64,000 bases of DNA from Photobacterium proteolyticum (GTDB lineage: Bacteria > Pseudomonadota > Gammaproteobacteria > Enterobacterales > Vibrionaceae): the NCBI RefSeq assembly GCF_001939735.1, contig NZ_MJIL01000050.1, forward strand, positions 1,258-65,257. The letters run 5' to 3'. Below the pieces are notes generated by a model. It searched no databases. It was not told the DNA's origin and saw nothing but the letters and a program-made list of their open reading frames with translations. Positions 44,746 to 54,970 of the stretch are shown here, piece after piece (position 1 is the stretch's first letter; each line of letters opens with the position of its first letter). A program made the position numbers and the translations under genes.

Positions 44746-47382
44746 TTATTTTGCGGCATCAAGGCGGGCGATCAGGGCATCTTTAAGCTGCTGCTGTTGC
44801 TCTTCGCTTAGCTGGACGCCGTCTTCGTTGACCAGAATAAAGAAGTCCTCGGCCCTCTCGCCGATGGTGGTGATTTTCGCGGCCTGCAGGCTGACTTTCT
44901 GCCGGGCAAAGACCGAGCCGACACGGGCAAGCAGTCCCGGCATGTCCAGGGCAACCAGTTCCATCATGGTCTTCTTGCCGGTCTTGGTTGGCAGGAAGTC
45001 GACTTTGGTTTTGACATTGAAATGAAGCAACTTGCGCGGAGCCCGTTTTTTCTTGCGCTCCGATTTCATATGGGTCAAGGCGCTCACCAGTGCCCGGCGA
45101 ACGGTATTATGGCGGTTCTCGCTCAGCGCTTTGCCGGTTGGATCCAGCACCATAAAGGTATCCAGCGCATAGCCATCTTTGCTGTTCATGATCTGGGCGT
45201 CGTGGACGCTGAGGTTCTTCTTGTCCAGCTCCGAGACCACAATCGCAAACAGCTTGGCCTTGTCCTTGCTGTAAACAAACACCTCGGTCCCGCCGCGGGT
45301 GGCTTTCTTGCTCAGCAAGATCAGCGGCTTGTCATGATCTTCATGTTTGAGGATTGCCTCGGCGTGCCAGGCTATTTGCTTGTGGGTGTGGCGCAGGAAG
45401 TAGTCGGCCTTGAAGCGCTGCCATAAGACCTCTATCTCACGCGGGGTAAAACCGTGGCTGCGCAGAATGGCCGAGGCCATCTGCTGGTTATGGCGGATCC
45501 GCTCGCGGACATCCGGCGGATTTTCCAGCCCGCGGCGCAGGGCTTTCTGGGTTGAATAATAGAGTTCGGCCAGCAGAGTGCGCTTCCAGCTATTCCATAG
45601 CTCCTGGTTGGTGGCGCAGATATCGGCGACAGTGAGGCAGATCAGGTAATCAAGCCGCTCTTCATCCCGTACCTGCATAGCGAAATCGGTAACCACCTCC
45701 GGATCATAAATGTCCCGGCGCTGGGCCGTGACGGACATCAGCAGGTGTTTGTTGACCAGCCATTTGACCAAATTGGCCTCGGGGCGGGAAAGGCCGTGCT
45801 GGATACAGAACTCATAGGCATCTACACCACCCAGCTCAGAGTGGTCGCCGCCGCGTCCCTTGGCGATATCATGGAAGATCGCCGCCAGGATCAGAATTTC
45901 TTTTTTGGCTATCCTCGGGTAGACCTCACAGCAAATCGGATGACGCTGGCGGTTGTCCGGATCGCTGAACTTGTTGAGGTTCTTGAGCAGCCGGACACTG
46001 TGCTCGTCGACGGTATAGACATGGAACAGATCGAACTGCATCTGCCCGACGATCTGGCTCCACTGCGGCAGGTAGGCCGATAATACCCCGTGTCGGTGCA
46101 TCAGGCGGAATGCTCGCTGCAGGGCATTGGGCTCGCGGACCAGCTCCATGAACTTTTCCCGGGCTTCGGGGATATCAACCAGAAAGCGGTTTAGACGGCG
46201 ACGGGCTGTCCGGAGCTGGCGCAGAGTGGGCGCGGCAATGCCCTCAATTTCAGAATTTCTTGCGACATGCAGGCACATATCAAGGATAGTTTCGGGGCGA
46301 GCCTGAAACAGAGCCGGTTTGGTTGCTTCGATAAGGTGTCCGCGCAGCTGAAAGTCATCGTCCAGCGGGACGGCCTCGGTGACTTGCCCCTTGTTGAGAA
46401 TGGCCTGATCAAAGAGCTGCAATAACATTTTATTGAGCTCGGAGACTCTGCGCAGGGTGCGATAGAACTCCTTCATCATCATTTCGACCGGGCGGTTGCC
46501 CTCGCCGGTATAGCCGAGTTTTTCGGCTACCGAGGCCTGGTGTTCGAAAGTCAGGCGGTTGTCGTAGCGACGGAGCTCGCTGTGCAGGGCGAAGCGAATA
46601 CGCCACAGCGAGTCCTGGCACTCGACCAGCTCACGGTACTCGGCATCGGTCAGGAAGCCAAAACGACTCATTTCCAGCAGGCTGGTGGCACCAAAATGGC
46701 GCCGGGCAACCCAGCTCAGGGTATGGATGTCGCGCAGGCCGCCGGGGCTGGACTTGATGTCCGGCTCGAGGTTATAGGTCGTATCGTGGTAGCGGGCATG
46801 GCGAACCTTCTGTTCCTCTAGCTTAGCCCGATAAAACTCCTCGCTGGGCCAGAACTTCCCCGAGTTGACTTGTTCTTCCAGGCACTGGAACGTATCGGGA
46901 TTGCCGCATAGCAGGCGCGACTCCTGCAGATTGGTCGCCACGGTCAGATCTTCAAGGCCAATCTCAAGGCAGTCGTTAAGGGTACGGACACTGTGGCCCA
47001 CCTCGAGCTTCAGATCCCACAGAAAGGTGAGAAACTCACTGACTGTCTTGCCGGTCGGCTCATCCAGCGGCTGGTCGCTGAGCAGCAATATATCCACGTC
47101 GGAAAGCGGGTGAAGCTCGCCGCGGCCATATCCGCCCACGGCAATCAGTGCCAGCTCGTTGTGCTTGTCGAGACCGAAGTGTTGCCATAACCGCTGTAGC
47201 AGGGTATCGATAAAACCCGCACGGGCTTCGACCAGTTCGGTGACCGGGGTGCGGTTGGCAAATTGCTGCTTTTGCTGTTCGGTAAACTGTTCCAGTTCAC
47301 TGCGCAGGGCTTCTTGTGAGAGAGGCTCGGGAGAGAGCTGCTCCTTGGCTGAAAAAGTATCTGTCATCGCATTCCGTGCCAT
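44746..47382 (-). CDS. glnD: bifunctional PII uridylyltransferase/uridylyl-removing enzyme
   Basis: GlnD senses glutamine and adds or removes UMP from PII proteins. The 878-residue protein has the nucleotidyltransferase motif GGYGRGELHPLSDVDILLL (about residues 83-101), an HD hydrolase domain with FHDIAKGRGGDHSELG (about residues 505-520) and two C-terminal ACT domains (TEVFVYSKDKAKLFAIVVSE and TMMELVALDMPGLLARVGSV). The first ATG (47382) has no clear ribosome site; MTDTF at 47367 has a weak GGAA and is an alternative start. Confidence 0.95.
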   Translation of the reverse strand: MARNAMTDTFSAKEQLSPEPLSQEALRSELEQFTEQQKQQFANRTPVTELVEARAGFIDTLLQRLWQHFGLDKHNELALIAVGGYGRGELHPLSDVDILLLSDQPLDEPTGKTVSEFLTFLWDLKLEVGHSVRTLNDCLEIGLEDLTVATNLQESRLLCGNPDTFQCLEEQVNSGKFWPSEEFYRAKLEEQKVRHARYHDTTYNLEPDIKSSPGGLRDIHTLSWVARRHFGATSLLEMSRFGFLTDAEYRELVECQDSLWRIRFALHSELRRYDNRLTFEHQASVAEKLGYTGEGNRPVEMMMKEFYRTLRRVSELNKMLLQLFDQAILNKGQVTEAVPLDDDFQLRGHLIEATKPALFQARPETILDMCLHVARNSEIEGIAAPTLRQLRTARRRLNRFLVDIPEAREKFMELVREPNALQRAFRLMHRHGVLSAYLPQWSQIVGQMQFDLFHVYTVDEHSVRLLKNLNKFSDPDNRQRHPICCEVYPRIAKKEILILAAIFHDIAKGRGGDHSELGGVDAYEFCIQHGLSRPEANLVKWLVNKHLLMSVTAQRRDIYDPEVVTDFAMQVRDEERLDYLICLTVADICATNQELWNSWKRTLLAELYYSTQKALRRGLENPPDVRERIRHNQQMASAILRSHGFTPREIEVLWQRFKADYFLRHTHKQIAWHAEAILKHEDHDKPLILLSKKATRGGTEVFVYSKDKAKLFAIVVSELDKKNLSVHDAQIMNSKDGYALDTFMVLDPTGKALSENRHNTVRRALVSALTHMKSERKKKRAPRKLLHFNVKTKVDFLPTKTGKKTMMELVALDMPGLLARVGSVFARQKVSLQAAKITTIGERAEDFFILVNEDGVQLSEEQQQQLKDALIARLDAAK

Positions 47383-47436
47383 GTTGTGAATCGGTATGGG
47401 TATTACTATAACTGTACAGGAATAAATAGGAAGGTA

Positions 47437-47462
47437 TAAAAAAGCCGACCAGATGGTCGGCT
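47437..47462 (-). terminator. terminator of map
   Basis: On the minus strand AGCCGACCA, a 2-base loop and TGGTCGGCT (47443-47462) are followed by TTTTTTATA. It lies 8 bases past the map stop codon. Confidence 0.85.
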
Positions 47463-47469
47463 CAGAGGA

Positions 47470-48345
47470 TTAGTTGCGCATGTGGCGAGGAATGCTTTCC
47501 TCCTTACGCAGGGTCAGGACCTCACAGCCTGTCTCGGTCACGACGATAGTGTGTTCGTATTGGGCCGATTTCTTGCCGTCTCCTGTATAAACCGTCCAGT
47601 CATCGGCACCATCGACCGTGCAGCCAAACTTACCGGCATTGATCATCGGTTCGATAGTAAAGCACATGCCTGCTTTCAGTACCGTGCGGTCGCCATTGCG
47701 GTAGTGGACCACTTGAGGCTCTTCGTGGAAATCACTGCCGATACCGTGGCCGCAGAAGTCTTTAACAATAGAGTACTTGTTTAAAGGGTTCTTCTTGTTG
47801 TTGTCCTTGATGAACTTCTCAATCGCAGTACCGATATCACCGACGCGAGCACCTGGCTTCACTTTGCGCATACCGACGTAAAGAGCGTCCTGAGTAACGC
47901 GACACAGGCGTTTATCAGCAGGCGTGACATCACCGACCAGGAACATCTTTGACGTGTCCCCGTGGTAGCCTTTCGGGCGCACGCTCAGATCAGCATTTTC
48001 GTCGTTCGGCACTATAACCGTGATATCGACGTTGATGATGTCACCGTTTTTAAGTACGGCTGGTTTCACCTGACCGTTACTACCGATCTCGTCCTGGCTG
48101 GCCGGGATGCCGTGGCAAACGATATGGTTGATCGACGTACAGATAGATTTTGGAAAACCGTGGTAATCAAGCGGGGCCGAGTAGGCACCTTTTTCCAACG
48201 CATAATCATGACAGATCTGGTTTAGCTCTTCTGTCGTCACACCTTCTTTGATGTGAGGTTCGATCATTTCCAGCACATCCGCAGCCAAACGGCCTGCGAC
48301 ACGCATTTTTTTAATTTCATCAGCCGTTTTGATCTTGATGCTCAT
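47470..48345 (-). CDS. map: methionine aminopeptidase type I
   Basis: Map removes the initiator methionine from nascent proteins using a binuclear metal site. The 291-residue protein has the conserved ligand regions VDITVIV, GDTSKMFLVG, GHGIGSDFHEEPQV and FTIEPMI, and the C-terminal SAQYEHTIVVTETG. It is longer than E. coli Map (264) because of two inserts: one in HGIPASQDEIGSNGQVKPAV and one between the first two metal-ligand strands (VPNDENADLSVRPKGYH). It is divergent from rpsB, as in E. coli. Confidence 0.95.
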   Translation of the reverse strand: MSIKIKTADEIKKMRVAGRLAADVLEMIEPHIKEGVTTEELNQICHDYALEKGAYSAPLDYHGFPKSICTSINHIVCHGIPASQDEIGSNGQVKPAVLKNGDIINVDITVIVPNDENADLSVRPKGYHGDTSKMFLVGDVTPADKRLCRVTQDALYVGMRKVKPGARVGDIGTAIEKFIKDNNKKNPLNKYSIVKDFCGHGIGSDFHEEPQVVHYRNGDRTVLKAGMCFTIEPMINAGKFGCTVDGADDWTVYTGDGKKSAQYEHTIVVTETGCEVLTLRKEESIPRHMRN

Positions 48346-48466
48346 CCAATCTTCTCTACATTGACTGTTTTCTATTGGATATATGGTAACAGTGAGGACG
48401 CTGGATGAAAACCAAGTTTGATGCTCTCAACTATAATTAGGCTAGATTTTGGTGGATGAAATATGG

Positions 48467-48479
48467 TATAAAGCGCGCC
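48467..48479 (+). promoter_or_regulatory. rpsB promoter with GC-rich discriminator
   Basis: A -10 TATAAA at 48467-48472 follows a weak -35 TAGATT at 48443-48448 (18-base spacing). The discriminator is GCGCGCC (48473-48479), the kind found at stringently controlled ribosomal promoters. The start would be near 48480. Confidence 0.6.
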
Positions 48480-48669
48480 GTAATTAGCTAACTTGTGTTT
48501 CGACCCTGCTGGTTAAATTACCACTAAACATTTATTAATCACTCACACATATCGGCACATTCTCCGGGGTGCTCATCAGTCTTTCGCGAGGCTGCAGGTT
48601 TGCAGTAATGCAAATCATGGGTCGGTAGAATGGGATATGTGGACGCCTAACCCCATAGAGGAATATTCA
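48480..48669 (+). promoter_or_regulatory. rpsB 5' leader, candidate S2 autoregulatory element
   Basis: A leader of about 190 bases with two stem-loops: CAGTCT/AGGCTG (48577-48594) and GGTTTGC/GCAAATC (48597-48616). In E. coli ribosomal protein S2 represses rpsB-tsf through such a leader, and the same segment gives the T44/tff RNA. I infer the same here from position and structure; the sequence match was not computed. The rest of the map-rpsB gap holds nothing else evident. Confidence 0.5.
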
Positions 48670-49398
48670 ATGGCAACTGTATCAATGCGCGACATGCTTA
48701 AGGCTGGTGTTCACTTCGGTCACCAAACTCGTTACTGGAACCCAAAAATGAAGCCATTCATCTTTGGTGCTCGTAACAAGGTACATATCATCAACCTTGA
48801 GAAAACTGTACCAATGTTCAACGACGCTCTTGCTGAAATCAACAAGATTTCTGCTCGCAAGGGTAAGGTTCTTTTTGTTGGTACTAAGCGTGCAGCCAGC
48901 GAATCAATCAAAGAAGCTGCGATTAACTGTGACCAGTTCTACGTGAACAACCGCTGGTTGGGCGGTATGCTGACTAACTGGAAAACTGTTCGCCAGTCAA
49001 TCAAGCGTCTAAAAGACCTAGAAGTTCAGTCTACTGACGGTACTTTCGACAAGCTAACCAAGAAAGAAGCGCTAATGCGTACTCGTGAAATGGAGAAGCT
49101 TGAGAAGTCACTTGGCGGTATCAAGAACATGGGTGGCCTACCAGACGCTATGTTCGTAATCGATGCTGATCACGAGCACATCGCTATTAAAGAAGCGAAC
49201 AACCTGGGTATCCCAGTATTTGCAGTAGTAGATACTAACTCTAACCCAGACGGCGTTGACTTCGTTATCCCAGGTAACGATGACGCAATCCGTTCTATCC
49301 AGCTTTACACTGGTGCTGTAGCTCAAACTGTAACTGAAGGTCGTAACCAAGACATCGTTGCACAAGCTGAGCAAGACGGTTTCGTAGAAGCTGAGTAA
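48670..49398 (+). CDS. rpsB: 30S ribosomal protein S2
   Basis: A 242-residue S2, starting [20 protein letters not shown] with AGAGG upstream. [28 protein letters not shown] and [20 protein letters not shown] are family signatures. S2 joins the small subunit late and binds S1. Codon use is strongly biased to preferred codons, as expected for a highly expressed gene. It is followed by tsf after an attenuator hairpin. Confidence 0.98.
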   Translation: MATVSMRDMLKAGVHFGHQTRYWNPKMKPFIFGARNKVHIINLEKTVPMFNDALAEINKISARKGKVLFVGTKRAASESIKEAAINCDQFYVNNRWLGGMLTNWKTVRQSIKRLKDLEVQSTDGTFDKLTKKEALMRTREMEKLEKSLGGIKNMGGLPDAMFVIDADHEHIAIKEANNLGIPVFAVVDTNSNPDGVDFVIPGNDDAIRSIQLYTGAVAQTVTEGRNQDIVAQAEQDGFVEAE

Positions 49399-49452
49399 TA
49401 GCCAGCTCCTTTGAGCATCTTAAGTTACCTTGTGTAAACTAAGTATGGTTAC

Positions 49453-49480
49453 CAGGGGCCGAATAGGGCCCCTGATTTTT
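49453..49480 (+). terminator. rpsB-tsf attenuator
   Basis: CAGGGGCC (49453-49460) and GGCCCCTG (49467-49474), then ATTTTTA. It lies between rpsB and tsf, where E. coli also has a partial terminator that lowers tsf expression relative to rpsB. Confidence 0.75.
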
Positions 49481-49511
49481 ATACCAAGTATTCAAAACTG
49501 AGGATATAACA

Positions 49512-50357
49512 ATGGCAACAGTTACAGCTGCCCTAGTTAAAGAACTGCGTGAACGTACTGGCGCAGGCATGATGGAATGTAAAAAAGCGCTTGTTGAAGC
49601 GAACGCTGACATCGAACTAGCGATCGAAAACATGCGTAAGAGTGGTGCTGCTAAGGCTGCTAAAAAAGCTGGCCGTGTTGCTGCTGAAGGCGCAATCCTA
49701 GTTAAGGAAGCAGAAGGTCTTGCTGCAATCCTAGAAGTTAACTGTGAAACAGACTTCGTTGCTAAAGATACAAGCTTCCTGGCTTTCGCTAACGAAGCTC
49801 TAGACGCTGCAGTAGCTGAGAAGCTAGACACTGCTGCTCTACAGGCTAAGTTCGAAGAAACGCGTGCAGCACTTGTTGCTAAGATCGGTGAGAACATTTC
49901 TATCCGTCGCGTAGAATTCATCGAAGGTGCTAAAGTTGGTTCTTACCGCCACGGCGACCGTATCGGTGTTGTTGTTGCTGCAGACGCTGAAGCTGAAGTA
50001 ATCAAGCACGTTGCAATGCACGTTGCTGCTTCTAAGCCAGAGTACGTAACTCCTGAAGATGTACCAGCTGACGTTGTTGAGAAAGAAAAGCAAATCCAGA
50101 TCGAAATTGCTATGCAGTCTGGCAAGCCAGCTGAAATCGCAGAGAAGATGGTTGTTGGTCGAATGAAGAAGTTCACTGGCGAAGTTTCTCTAACTGGTCA
50201 GGCGTTCATCATGGACCCATCTCAGACTGTTGGTCAGATGCTGAAAGAAAAAGGCGCTTCTGTTTCTAACTTCATCCGTTTCGAAGTTGGTGAAGGTATC
50301 GAGAAAGCTCAAGAAATGAGCTTTGCTGAAGAAGTTGCAGCTGTTCAGAAGGGTTAA
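49512..50357 (+). CDS. tsf: elongation factor Ts
   Basis: A 281-residue EF-Ts, the GDP exchange factor for EF-Tu. Signatures are the N-terminal [20 protein letters not shown] and CETDFVAKD, plus [21 protein letters not shown] precedes the ATG. Preferred-codon bias is very strong, matching rpsB. It may be read through the attenuator from the rpsB promoter. Confidence 0.98.
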   Translation: MATVTAALVKELRERTGAGMMECKKALVEANADIELAIENMRKSGAAKAAKKAGRVAAEGAILVKEAEGLAAILEVNCETDFVAKDTSFLAFANEALDAAVAEKLDTAALQAKFEETRAALVAKIGENISIRRVEFIEGAKVGSYRHGDRIGVVVAADAEAEVIKHVAMHVAASKPEYVTPEDVPADVVEKEKQIQIEIAMQSGKPAEIAEKMVVGRMKKFTGEVSLTGQAFIMDPSQTVGQMLKEKGASVSNFIRFEVGEGIEKAQEMSFAEEVAAVQKG

Positions 50358-50378
50358 TCCTTCTTGAAACGAACTCCA

Positions 50379-50407
50379 AAGACCGTAGCCAAGGCTGCGG
50401 TCTTTTT
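50379..50407 (+). terminator. terminator after tsf
   Basis: AAGACCGTAGCC and GGCTGCGGTCTT (one G-U pair), with a 2-base loop, then TTT. It separates the rpsB-tsf unit from pyrH. Confidence 0.75.
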
Positions 50408-50449
50408 ACAACTCCATATCTCTATTTGTAAGCCTGGAAGGTAAACCTA

Positions 50450-51178
50450 ATGACCACAAATCCTAAACCGACTTATCAACGAATTTTGCTGAAACTCAGC
50501 GGTGAAGCACTGCAGGGCGACGAAGGTTTTGGTATTGACGCGCAAGTTCTTGACCGTATGGCTCAGGAAATCAAAGAACTTATTGAACTGGGTGTGCAAG
50601 TTGGCCTGGTTATCGGTGGTGGTAATCTCTTCCGTGGTGCAGGCCTTGCAGAAGCCGGTATGAACCGAGTTGTGGGCGATCACATGGGTATGTTGGCGAC
50701 CGTGATGAATGGCTTGGCGATGCGTGATGCGTTGCACCGTGCCTATGTGAACGCTCGAGTGATGTCTGCTATTCCGCTAAATGGTGTATGTGACAACTAC
50801 AACTGGGCTGATGCGATCAGCCAATTGCGTCAGGGCCGCGTGGTGATTTTCTCTGCCGGTACGGGTAACCCGTTCTTTACTACTGACTCGGCTGCTTGTC
50901 TGCGCGGTATCGAAATCGAAGCTGACGTGGTACTGAAAGCAACAAAAGTTGACGGTGTATTCACAGATGACCCAGTTAAAAACCCAGAAGCTGTTCTTTA
51001 TGATAAGCTTGGATACAATGACGTTCTTGATAAAGAACTGAAAGTGATGGACTTAGCTGCATTTACACTTGCTCGTGACCACGGCATGCCAATTCGTGTC
51101 TTTAACATGAACAAGCCAGGTTCTCTGCGCCGTGTGGTAATGGGCGAGCAAGAAGGCACTTTGATTTCGAACGACTAA
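50450..51178 (+). CDS. pyrH: UMP kinase
   Basis: A 242-residue bacterial UMP kinase of the amino-acid-kinase fold, converting UMP to [16 protein letters not shown] (residues 11-23), [29 protein letters not shown] and [12 protein letters not shown] are typical. A GGAAGG site precedes the ATG. It is allosterically controlled by GTP and UTP in relatives. Confidence 0.97.
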   Translation: MTTNPKPTYQRILLKLSGEALQGDEGFGIDAQVLDRMAQEIKELIELGVQVGLVIGGGNLFRGAGLAEAGMNRVVGDHMGMLATVMNGLAMRDALHRAYVNARVMSAIPLNGVCDNYNWADAISQLRQGRVVIFSAGTGNPFFTTDSAACLRGIEIEADVVLKATKVDGVFTDDPVKNPEAVLYDKLGYNDVLDKELKVMDLAAFTLARDHGMPIRVFNMNKPGSLRRVVMGEQEGTLISND

Positions 51179-51214
51179 GCTTCTAGCGAGTAAGTTCTGT
51201 CGACACATTCTGAA

Positions 51215-51234
51215 CGGGAGCGTGGCTGCTCCCG
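51215..51234 (+). other. stem-loop between pyrH and frr
   Basis: CGGGAGC (51215-51221) and GCTCCCG (51228-51234) form a 7-bp stem with a 6-base loop, followed by CTTTG. It resembles a weak terminator or mRNA-stability hairpin 30 bases before the frr start. Confidence 0.45.
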
Positions 51235-51263
51235 CTTTGACCGAATCATTAAGGGTATTAATC

Positions 51264-51821
51264 GTGATTGATGAAATTAAACAAGATGCGCAAGAGCGCA
51301 TGGGCAAAAGCGTTGAAGCGCTGAAAAACCAACTGGCAAAAGTACGTACTGGCCGTGCTCACCCAAGCCTGCTGGATACTATCTTCGTAGAATACTACGG
51401 TGCCAACACGCCGCTTAAGCAGCTGGCAAACGTTGTTGCTGAAGATTCCCGCACACTGGCAATCACTGTTTTCGATAAAGAGCTGACGCAGAAAGTCGAA
51501 AAAGCAATCATGATGTCTGACCTGGGCCTGAACCCTATGTCTGCGGGTACCGTTATCCGTGTTCCTCTTCCTCCGCTAACGGAAGAGCGTCGTCGTGATC
51601 TGGTTAAGATCGTTCGTGCCGAAGCCGAGCAGGGTCGTGTTGCCGTTCGTAACATCCGTCGTGATGCCAATGCTGATGTGAAGGCACTGCTGAAAGAGAA
51701 AGAAATTTCTGAAGATGATGACCGTCGCGCACAGGATGAGATTCAGAAAATCACTGACGCTGCGGTTAAGAACATTGATGCCGTGCTGGAAGCGAAAGAA
51801 AAAGAGCTAATGGAAGTATAA
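51264..51821 (+). CDS. frr: ribosome recycling factor
   Basis: A 185-residue RRF, the same length as E. coli. With EF-G it splits post-termination ribosomes. The GTG start ([13 protein letters not shown]) with AAGGG upstream is chosen because it aligns with E. coli; a longer frame starting at 51222 runs through the hairpin and is rejected. [32 protein letters not shown] and [16 protein letters not shown] are diagnostic. Confidence 0.97.
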   Translation: MIDEIKQDAQERMGKSVEALKNQLAKVRTGRAHPSLLDTIFVEYYGANTPLKQLANVVAEDSRTLAITVFDKELTQKVEKAIMMSDLGLNPMSAGTVIRVPLPPLTEERRRDLVKIVRAEAEQGRVAVRNIRRDANADVKALLKEKEISEDDDRRAQDEIQKITDAAVKNIDAVLEAKEKELMEV

Positions 51822-51903
51822 GGTCTGACGCGCCTTTATTAGCTTGATGAGACTTGAGGCGCTGTGCGTGCAGCACGGCGCTTTTCTTTTTTGAGGGAGA
51901 TGT

Positions 51904-52668
51904 ATGGCAGAGCATACAATCGAAAATGCACTTTCTGCTGATAATTTGCCAAAGCATATTGCCGTTATTATGGATGGCAATGGGCGCTGGGCAAAAGCGA
52001 AAGGCAAAGCTCGAGTGTTTGGCCATAAGGCCGGCGTAGAAGCCGTACGAAAAACCGTCTCGACGGCAAGTCGCCTCGGTATCAAGGTGGTAACGCTTTT
52101 TGCTTTCAGTAGCGAAAATTGGCGCCGTCCGGAAGACGAGGTGTCGTTGCTGATGGAGCTCTTCATGACAGTGCTTGGTCGTGAAGTGAAGCGTCTGCAC
52201 AAGAACAATATCCGGTTACGGATCATCGGTGATAAGACCCGTTTCAGCCAGCGATTGCAGAAAAAAATCGCCGAGGCTGAGTTGTTGACTGCTGATAATA
52301 CCGGGATGGTGCTGAATATCGCGGCCAACTACGGTGGTCAGTGGGATATCCTGCAGGCGGCGAAGCGCTTGGTGAACCAAGCTGCCGAGAACGGGTTGAC
52401 GGCGGAAGATATTACCGAGGACATGCTGGTACAAGGTTTGTCGACGTCAGGTTTGCCAGAGGTCGATCTGTTGATCCGTACGAGTGGTGAATGTCGCATC
52501 AGTAACTTTATGTTATGGCAGATGGCGTATGCCGAGCTGTACTTTACTGAGCAGCATTGGCCCGATTTTGACGAGCAAAGCCTGGCAGATGCCGTTGCGT
52601 GGTATGTGAACCGCGAACGCCGTTTTGGATGTACCGGCGAGCAGGTGCAGGCTTTATTACAAAAATAG
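51904..52668 (+). CDS. uppS: undecaprenyl diphosphate synthase
   Basis: A 254-residue cis-prenyltransferase that extends farnesyl-PP to undecaprenyl-PP, the lipid carrier for peptidoglycan and O-antigen. The catalytic Asp24 is in [25 protein letters not shown] and [19 protein letters not shown] are family signatures. GAGGGAGA precedes the ATG. It begins the run uppS, cdsA, dxr, rseP; in E. coli dxr precedes uppS. Confidence 0.97.
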   Translation: MAEHTIENALSADNLPKHIAVIMDGNGRWAKAKGKARVFGHKAGVEAVRKTVSTASRLGIKVVTLFAFSSENWRRPEDEVSLLMELFMTVLGREVKRLHKNNIRLRIIGDKTRFSQRLQKKIAEAELLTADNTGMVLNIAANYGGQWDILQAAKRLVNQAAENGLTAEDITEDMLVQGLSTSGLPEVDLLIRTSGECRISNFMLWQMAYAELYFTEQHWPDFDEQSLADAVAWYVNRERRFGCTGEQVQALLQK

Positions 52669-52741
52669 TAGCAATAGACAGACAGCAGCACAGAAATGCT
52701 GAGTCGTTACTAACATATAATGAATAACGAGAGGACGCAGC

Positions 52742-53590
52742 TTGCTTAAGCAACGTATCATTACCGCACTTATCCTCGCGCCGTTAGTAATAGCAGGGAT
52801 TTTTCTTTTACCTTTCCCTGCTTTTGTTTTCGCTATAGCCGCGATTACCATGGTCGGTTTTTGGGAATGGACACAATTTGTTGATGCGAAATCGCGCTGG
52901 GGCGCGATGTTAGTACCCGCTATCGCCTTAGGCGCATCAATCTTCTTTATGCCGACTGATGTAGAAAGCCTGTCTGCCCTGGCTCTATCGCATCAGTCTA
53001 TGCTGTTGCTCGGTGGCGTTTGGTGGCTGGGTGCCTCCATGTTAGCCATCACTTACCCTTCTAGTTCATCGCTCTGGTCTAAAGCTACCGCTTTGAAGTA
53101 CCTTTTTGGCTTGTTGACCCTGCTCCCTTTCTTCTGGAGTATCTTGATGCTCCGTGCCGTAAACTACGCTGAGTCGCCTTACCACGGCGCCAAGCTGGTG
53201 ATGCTAGTGTGCTTCCTGGTTTGGGCGGCGGATACCGGGGCTTACTTTTCGGGTAAACGTTTCGGTAAACGCAAGATGGCACCCGCTGTGAGTCCTAACA
53301 AGACAATCGAGGGTCTGGTTGGCGGTGCAGTACTGGCAGTGCTTGTAACCTGGGGAGGTGCAGCCCTGATGGATATTCCTTTTGTCAGCCTGGGCAGTCT
53401 GCTGGTGATTGCGGTGCTGACTGTGATTGCCTCTGTATTGGGCGATCTGGTCGAGAGTATGTTCAAGCGAGCCTCGGGCATTAAAGACAGCGGCAGTATC
53501 CTTCCCGGCCATGGCGGCGTGCTTGACCGAATTGATAGTCTGACAGCAGCCCTTCCTATTTTTGCTTTGCTTTACCTCTGGCTAGTATGA
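52742..53590 (+). CDS. cdsA: phosphatidate cytidylyltransferase
   Basis: CdsA makes CDP-diacylglycerol from phosphatidic acid and CTP, the branch point of phospholipid synthesis. The 282-residue membrane protein has about eight helices and the C-terminal signature KDSGSILPGHGGVLDRIDS, preceded by WAADTGAYFSGKRFGKRK and SPNKTIEGLVGG. Translation is read from a TTG at 52742 with GAGAGGA upstream. Confidence 0.95.
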   Translation: MLKQRIITALILAPLVIAGIFLLPFPAFVFAIAAITMVGFWEWTQFVDAKSRWGAMLVPAIALGASIFFMPTDVESLSALALSHQSMLLLGGVWWLGASMLAITYPSSSSLWSKATALKYLFGLLTLLPFFWSILMLRAVNYAESPYHGAKLVMLVCFLVWAADTGAYFSGKRFGKRKMAPAVSPNKTIEGLVGGAVLAVLVTWGGAALMDIPFVSLGSLLVIAVLTVIASVLGDLVESMFKRASGIKDSGSILPGHGGVLDRIDSLTAALPIFALLYLWLV

Positions 53591-53773
53591 TGTAGCTGGT
53601 AGCTGCTGTGTGGTGTCAGCCATAATGAAAGAGTGCTTGCTAACCTGTGAGCCGCGGGTTGTGGCCAACCGCACAGCAGACTTGTCCAACAGGGCAAACA
53701 CAAGCTTAGCTGCCCCCTGTTTTACTGAGCAGCCTTCTATGGGCTGCTTTTCACGGCTAAATAAAGTGATTTT
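53591..53773 (+). other. structured gap between cdsA and dxr
   Basis: No protein frame is evident. The interval contains GCGGGTTG/CAACCGC around 53654-53673 and a hairpin GCAGCC (53729-53734)/GGCTGC (53742-53747) followed by TTTT. The latter may be a partial terminator ahead of dxr. It is the longest gap in this otherwise tight cluster. Confidence 0.4.
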
Positions 53774-54970
53774 ATGCGTAAGTTAACGATTCTTGGTGCG
53801 ACTGGTTCTATCGGAAGTAGTACGTTGGCGGTAGCGGCACAAAACCCGCATTTGTTCGAGGTTGTTGCACTGGCCGCTGGCTCGAATAGCCAAAAAATGT
53901 TTGAGCTATGCCAGCGGTGGAAGCCGAAGTATGCCGCAATGGCCTCGGAATCAGCTGCGTCTGAACTTGCCGTGTTACTGAAACAGCATAATATTCCAAC
54001 GGCAGTGCTCGACGGTGTTGAAGGGATGTGCCAGGTGGCTGCCCTTGATGAAGTTGATACGGTCATGGCAGCGATTGTTGGTGCAGCCGGGCTGCTGCCG
54101 ACGATGGCCGGTGTAAAGGCGGGCAAGCGTATTTTGCTGGCCAACAAGGAAGCCCTGGTAATGTCAGGGCAGATGTTTATTGACGCCTGTCAACAATACG
54201 GGGCAGAGCTGTTGCCGGTCGACAGCGAGCATAACGCCATTTTTCAGAGCCTGCCCGCCGAGATCCAGCGTGAAATGGGGCATTGCGATCTGGCAAAACA
54301 TGGCGTCAGCAAAATTTTGCTAACCGGCTCCGGCGGCCCTTTCCGCTATACTGATGTCTCTGAGCTTGCGGCGGTAACGCCAGCCATGGCAATTGCTCAC
54401 CCTAACTGGTCGATGGGCCCTAAAATCTCTGTTGACTCGGCCACCATGATGAACAAAGGGCTGGAGTACATTGAGGCACGTTGGCTATTTAATGCCTCCC
54501 GTGAGCAGATGGACGTAATCATCCATCCGCAGTCTGTCATTCACTCTATGGTTCAGTACCAGGACGGGTCTGTGCTGGCGCAAATGGGGCTGCCTGATAT
54601 GAGAACGCCTATCGCCTGTGCAATGTCCTATCCTGAAAGAGTAGAGGCAGGGGTGGCGCCGCTGGACTTTAGTAAAGTCGGCGAATTTACTTTCCTGCAA
54701 CCTGACTTTAAGCGATATCCGTGCCTGAAGCTGGCGATGGATGCGTGTTATGCCGGGCAGGCAGCAACAACCGCGTTGAATGCCGCCAACGAAGAGGCTG
54801 TCGCGGCGTTTTTGAATAATCAGCTAAGGTTTACCGATATTGCCAGTGTGAACAGCCAGGTTCTCGATCTGGCGCAAATGCGCGAGCCGACTGACTTGGA
54901 AAGCGTTATTGAGCTGGATAGAATGGCCCGGACTTTAGCACGAGAAGTGATTGGTAAGGTATCTGTATGA
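53774..54970 (+). CDS. dxr: 1-deoxy-D-xylulose 5-phosphate reductoisomerase
   Basis: Dxr (IspC) converts DXP to MEP with NADPH in the non-mevalonate isoprenoid pathway. The 398-residue protein has the NADPH motif [14 protein letters not shown] (residues 7-20), [11 protein letters not shown], the metal/substrate region [10 protein letters not shown], and [17 protein letters not shown]. It overlaps rseP by 4 bases (ATGA), so the two are coupled. Confidence 0.97.
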   Translation: MRKLTILGATGSIGSSTLAVAAQNPHLFEVVALAAGSNSQKMFELCQRWKPKYAAMASESAASELAVLLKQHNIPTAVLDGVEGMCQVAALDEVDTVMAAIVGAAGLLPTMAGVKAGKRILLANKEALVMSGQMFIDACQQYGAELLPVDSEHNAIFQSLPAEIQREMGHCDLAKHGVSKILLTGSGGPFRYTDVSELAAVTPAMAIAHPNWSMGPKISVDSATMMNKGLEYIEARWLFNASREQMDVIIHPQSVIHSMVQYQDGSVLAQMGLPDMRTPIACAMSYPERVEAGVAPLDFSKVGEFTFLQPDFKRYPCLKLAMDACYAGQAATTALNAANEEAVAAFLNNQLRFTDIASVNSQVLDLAQMREPTDLESVIELDRMARTLAREVIGKVSV

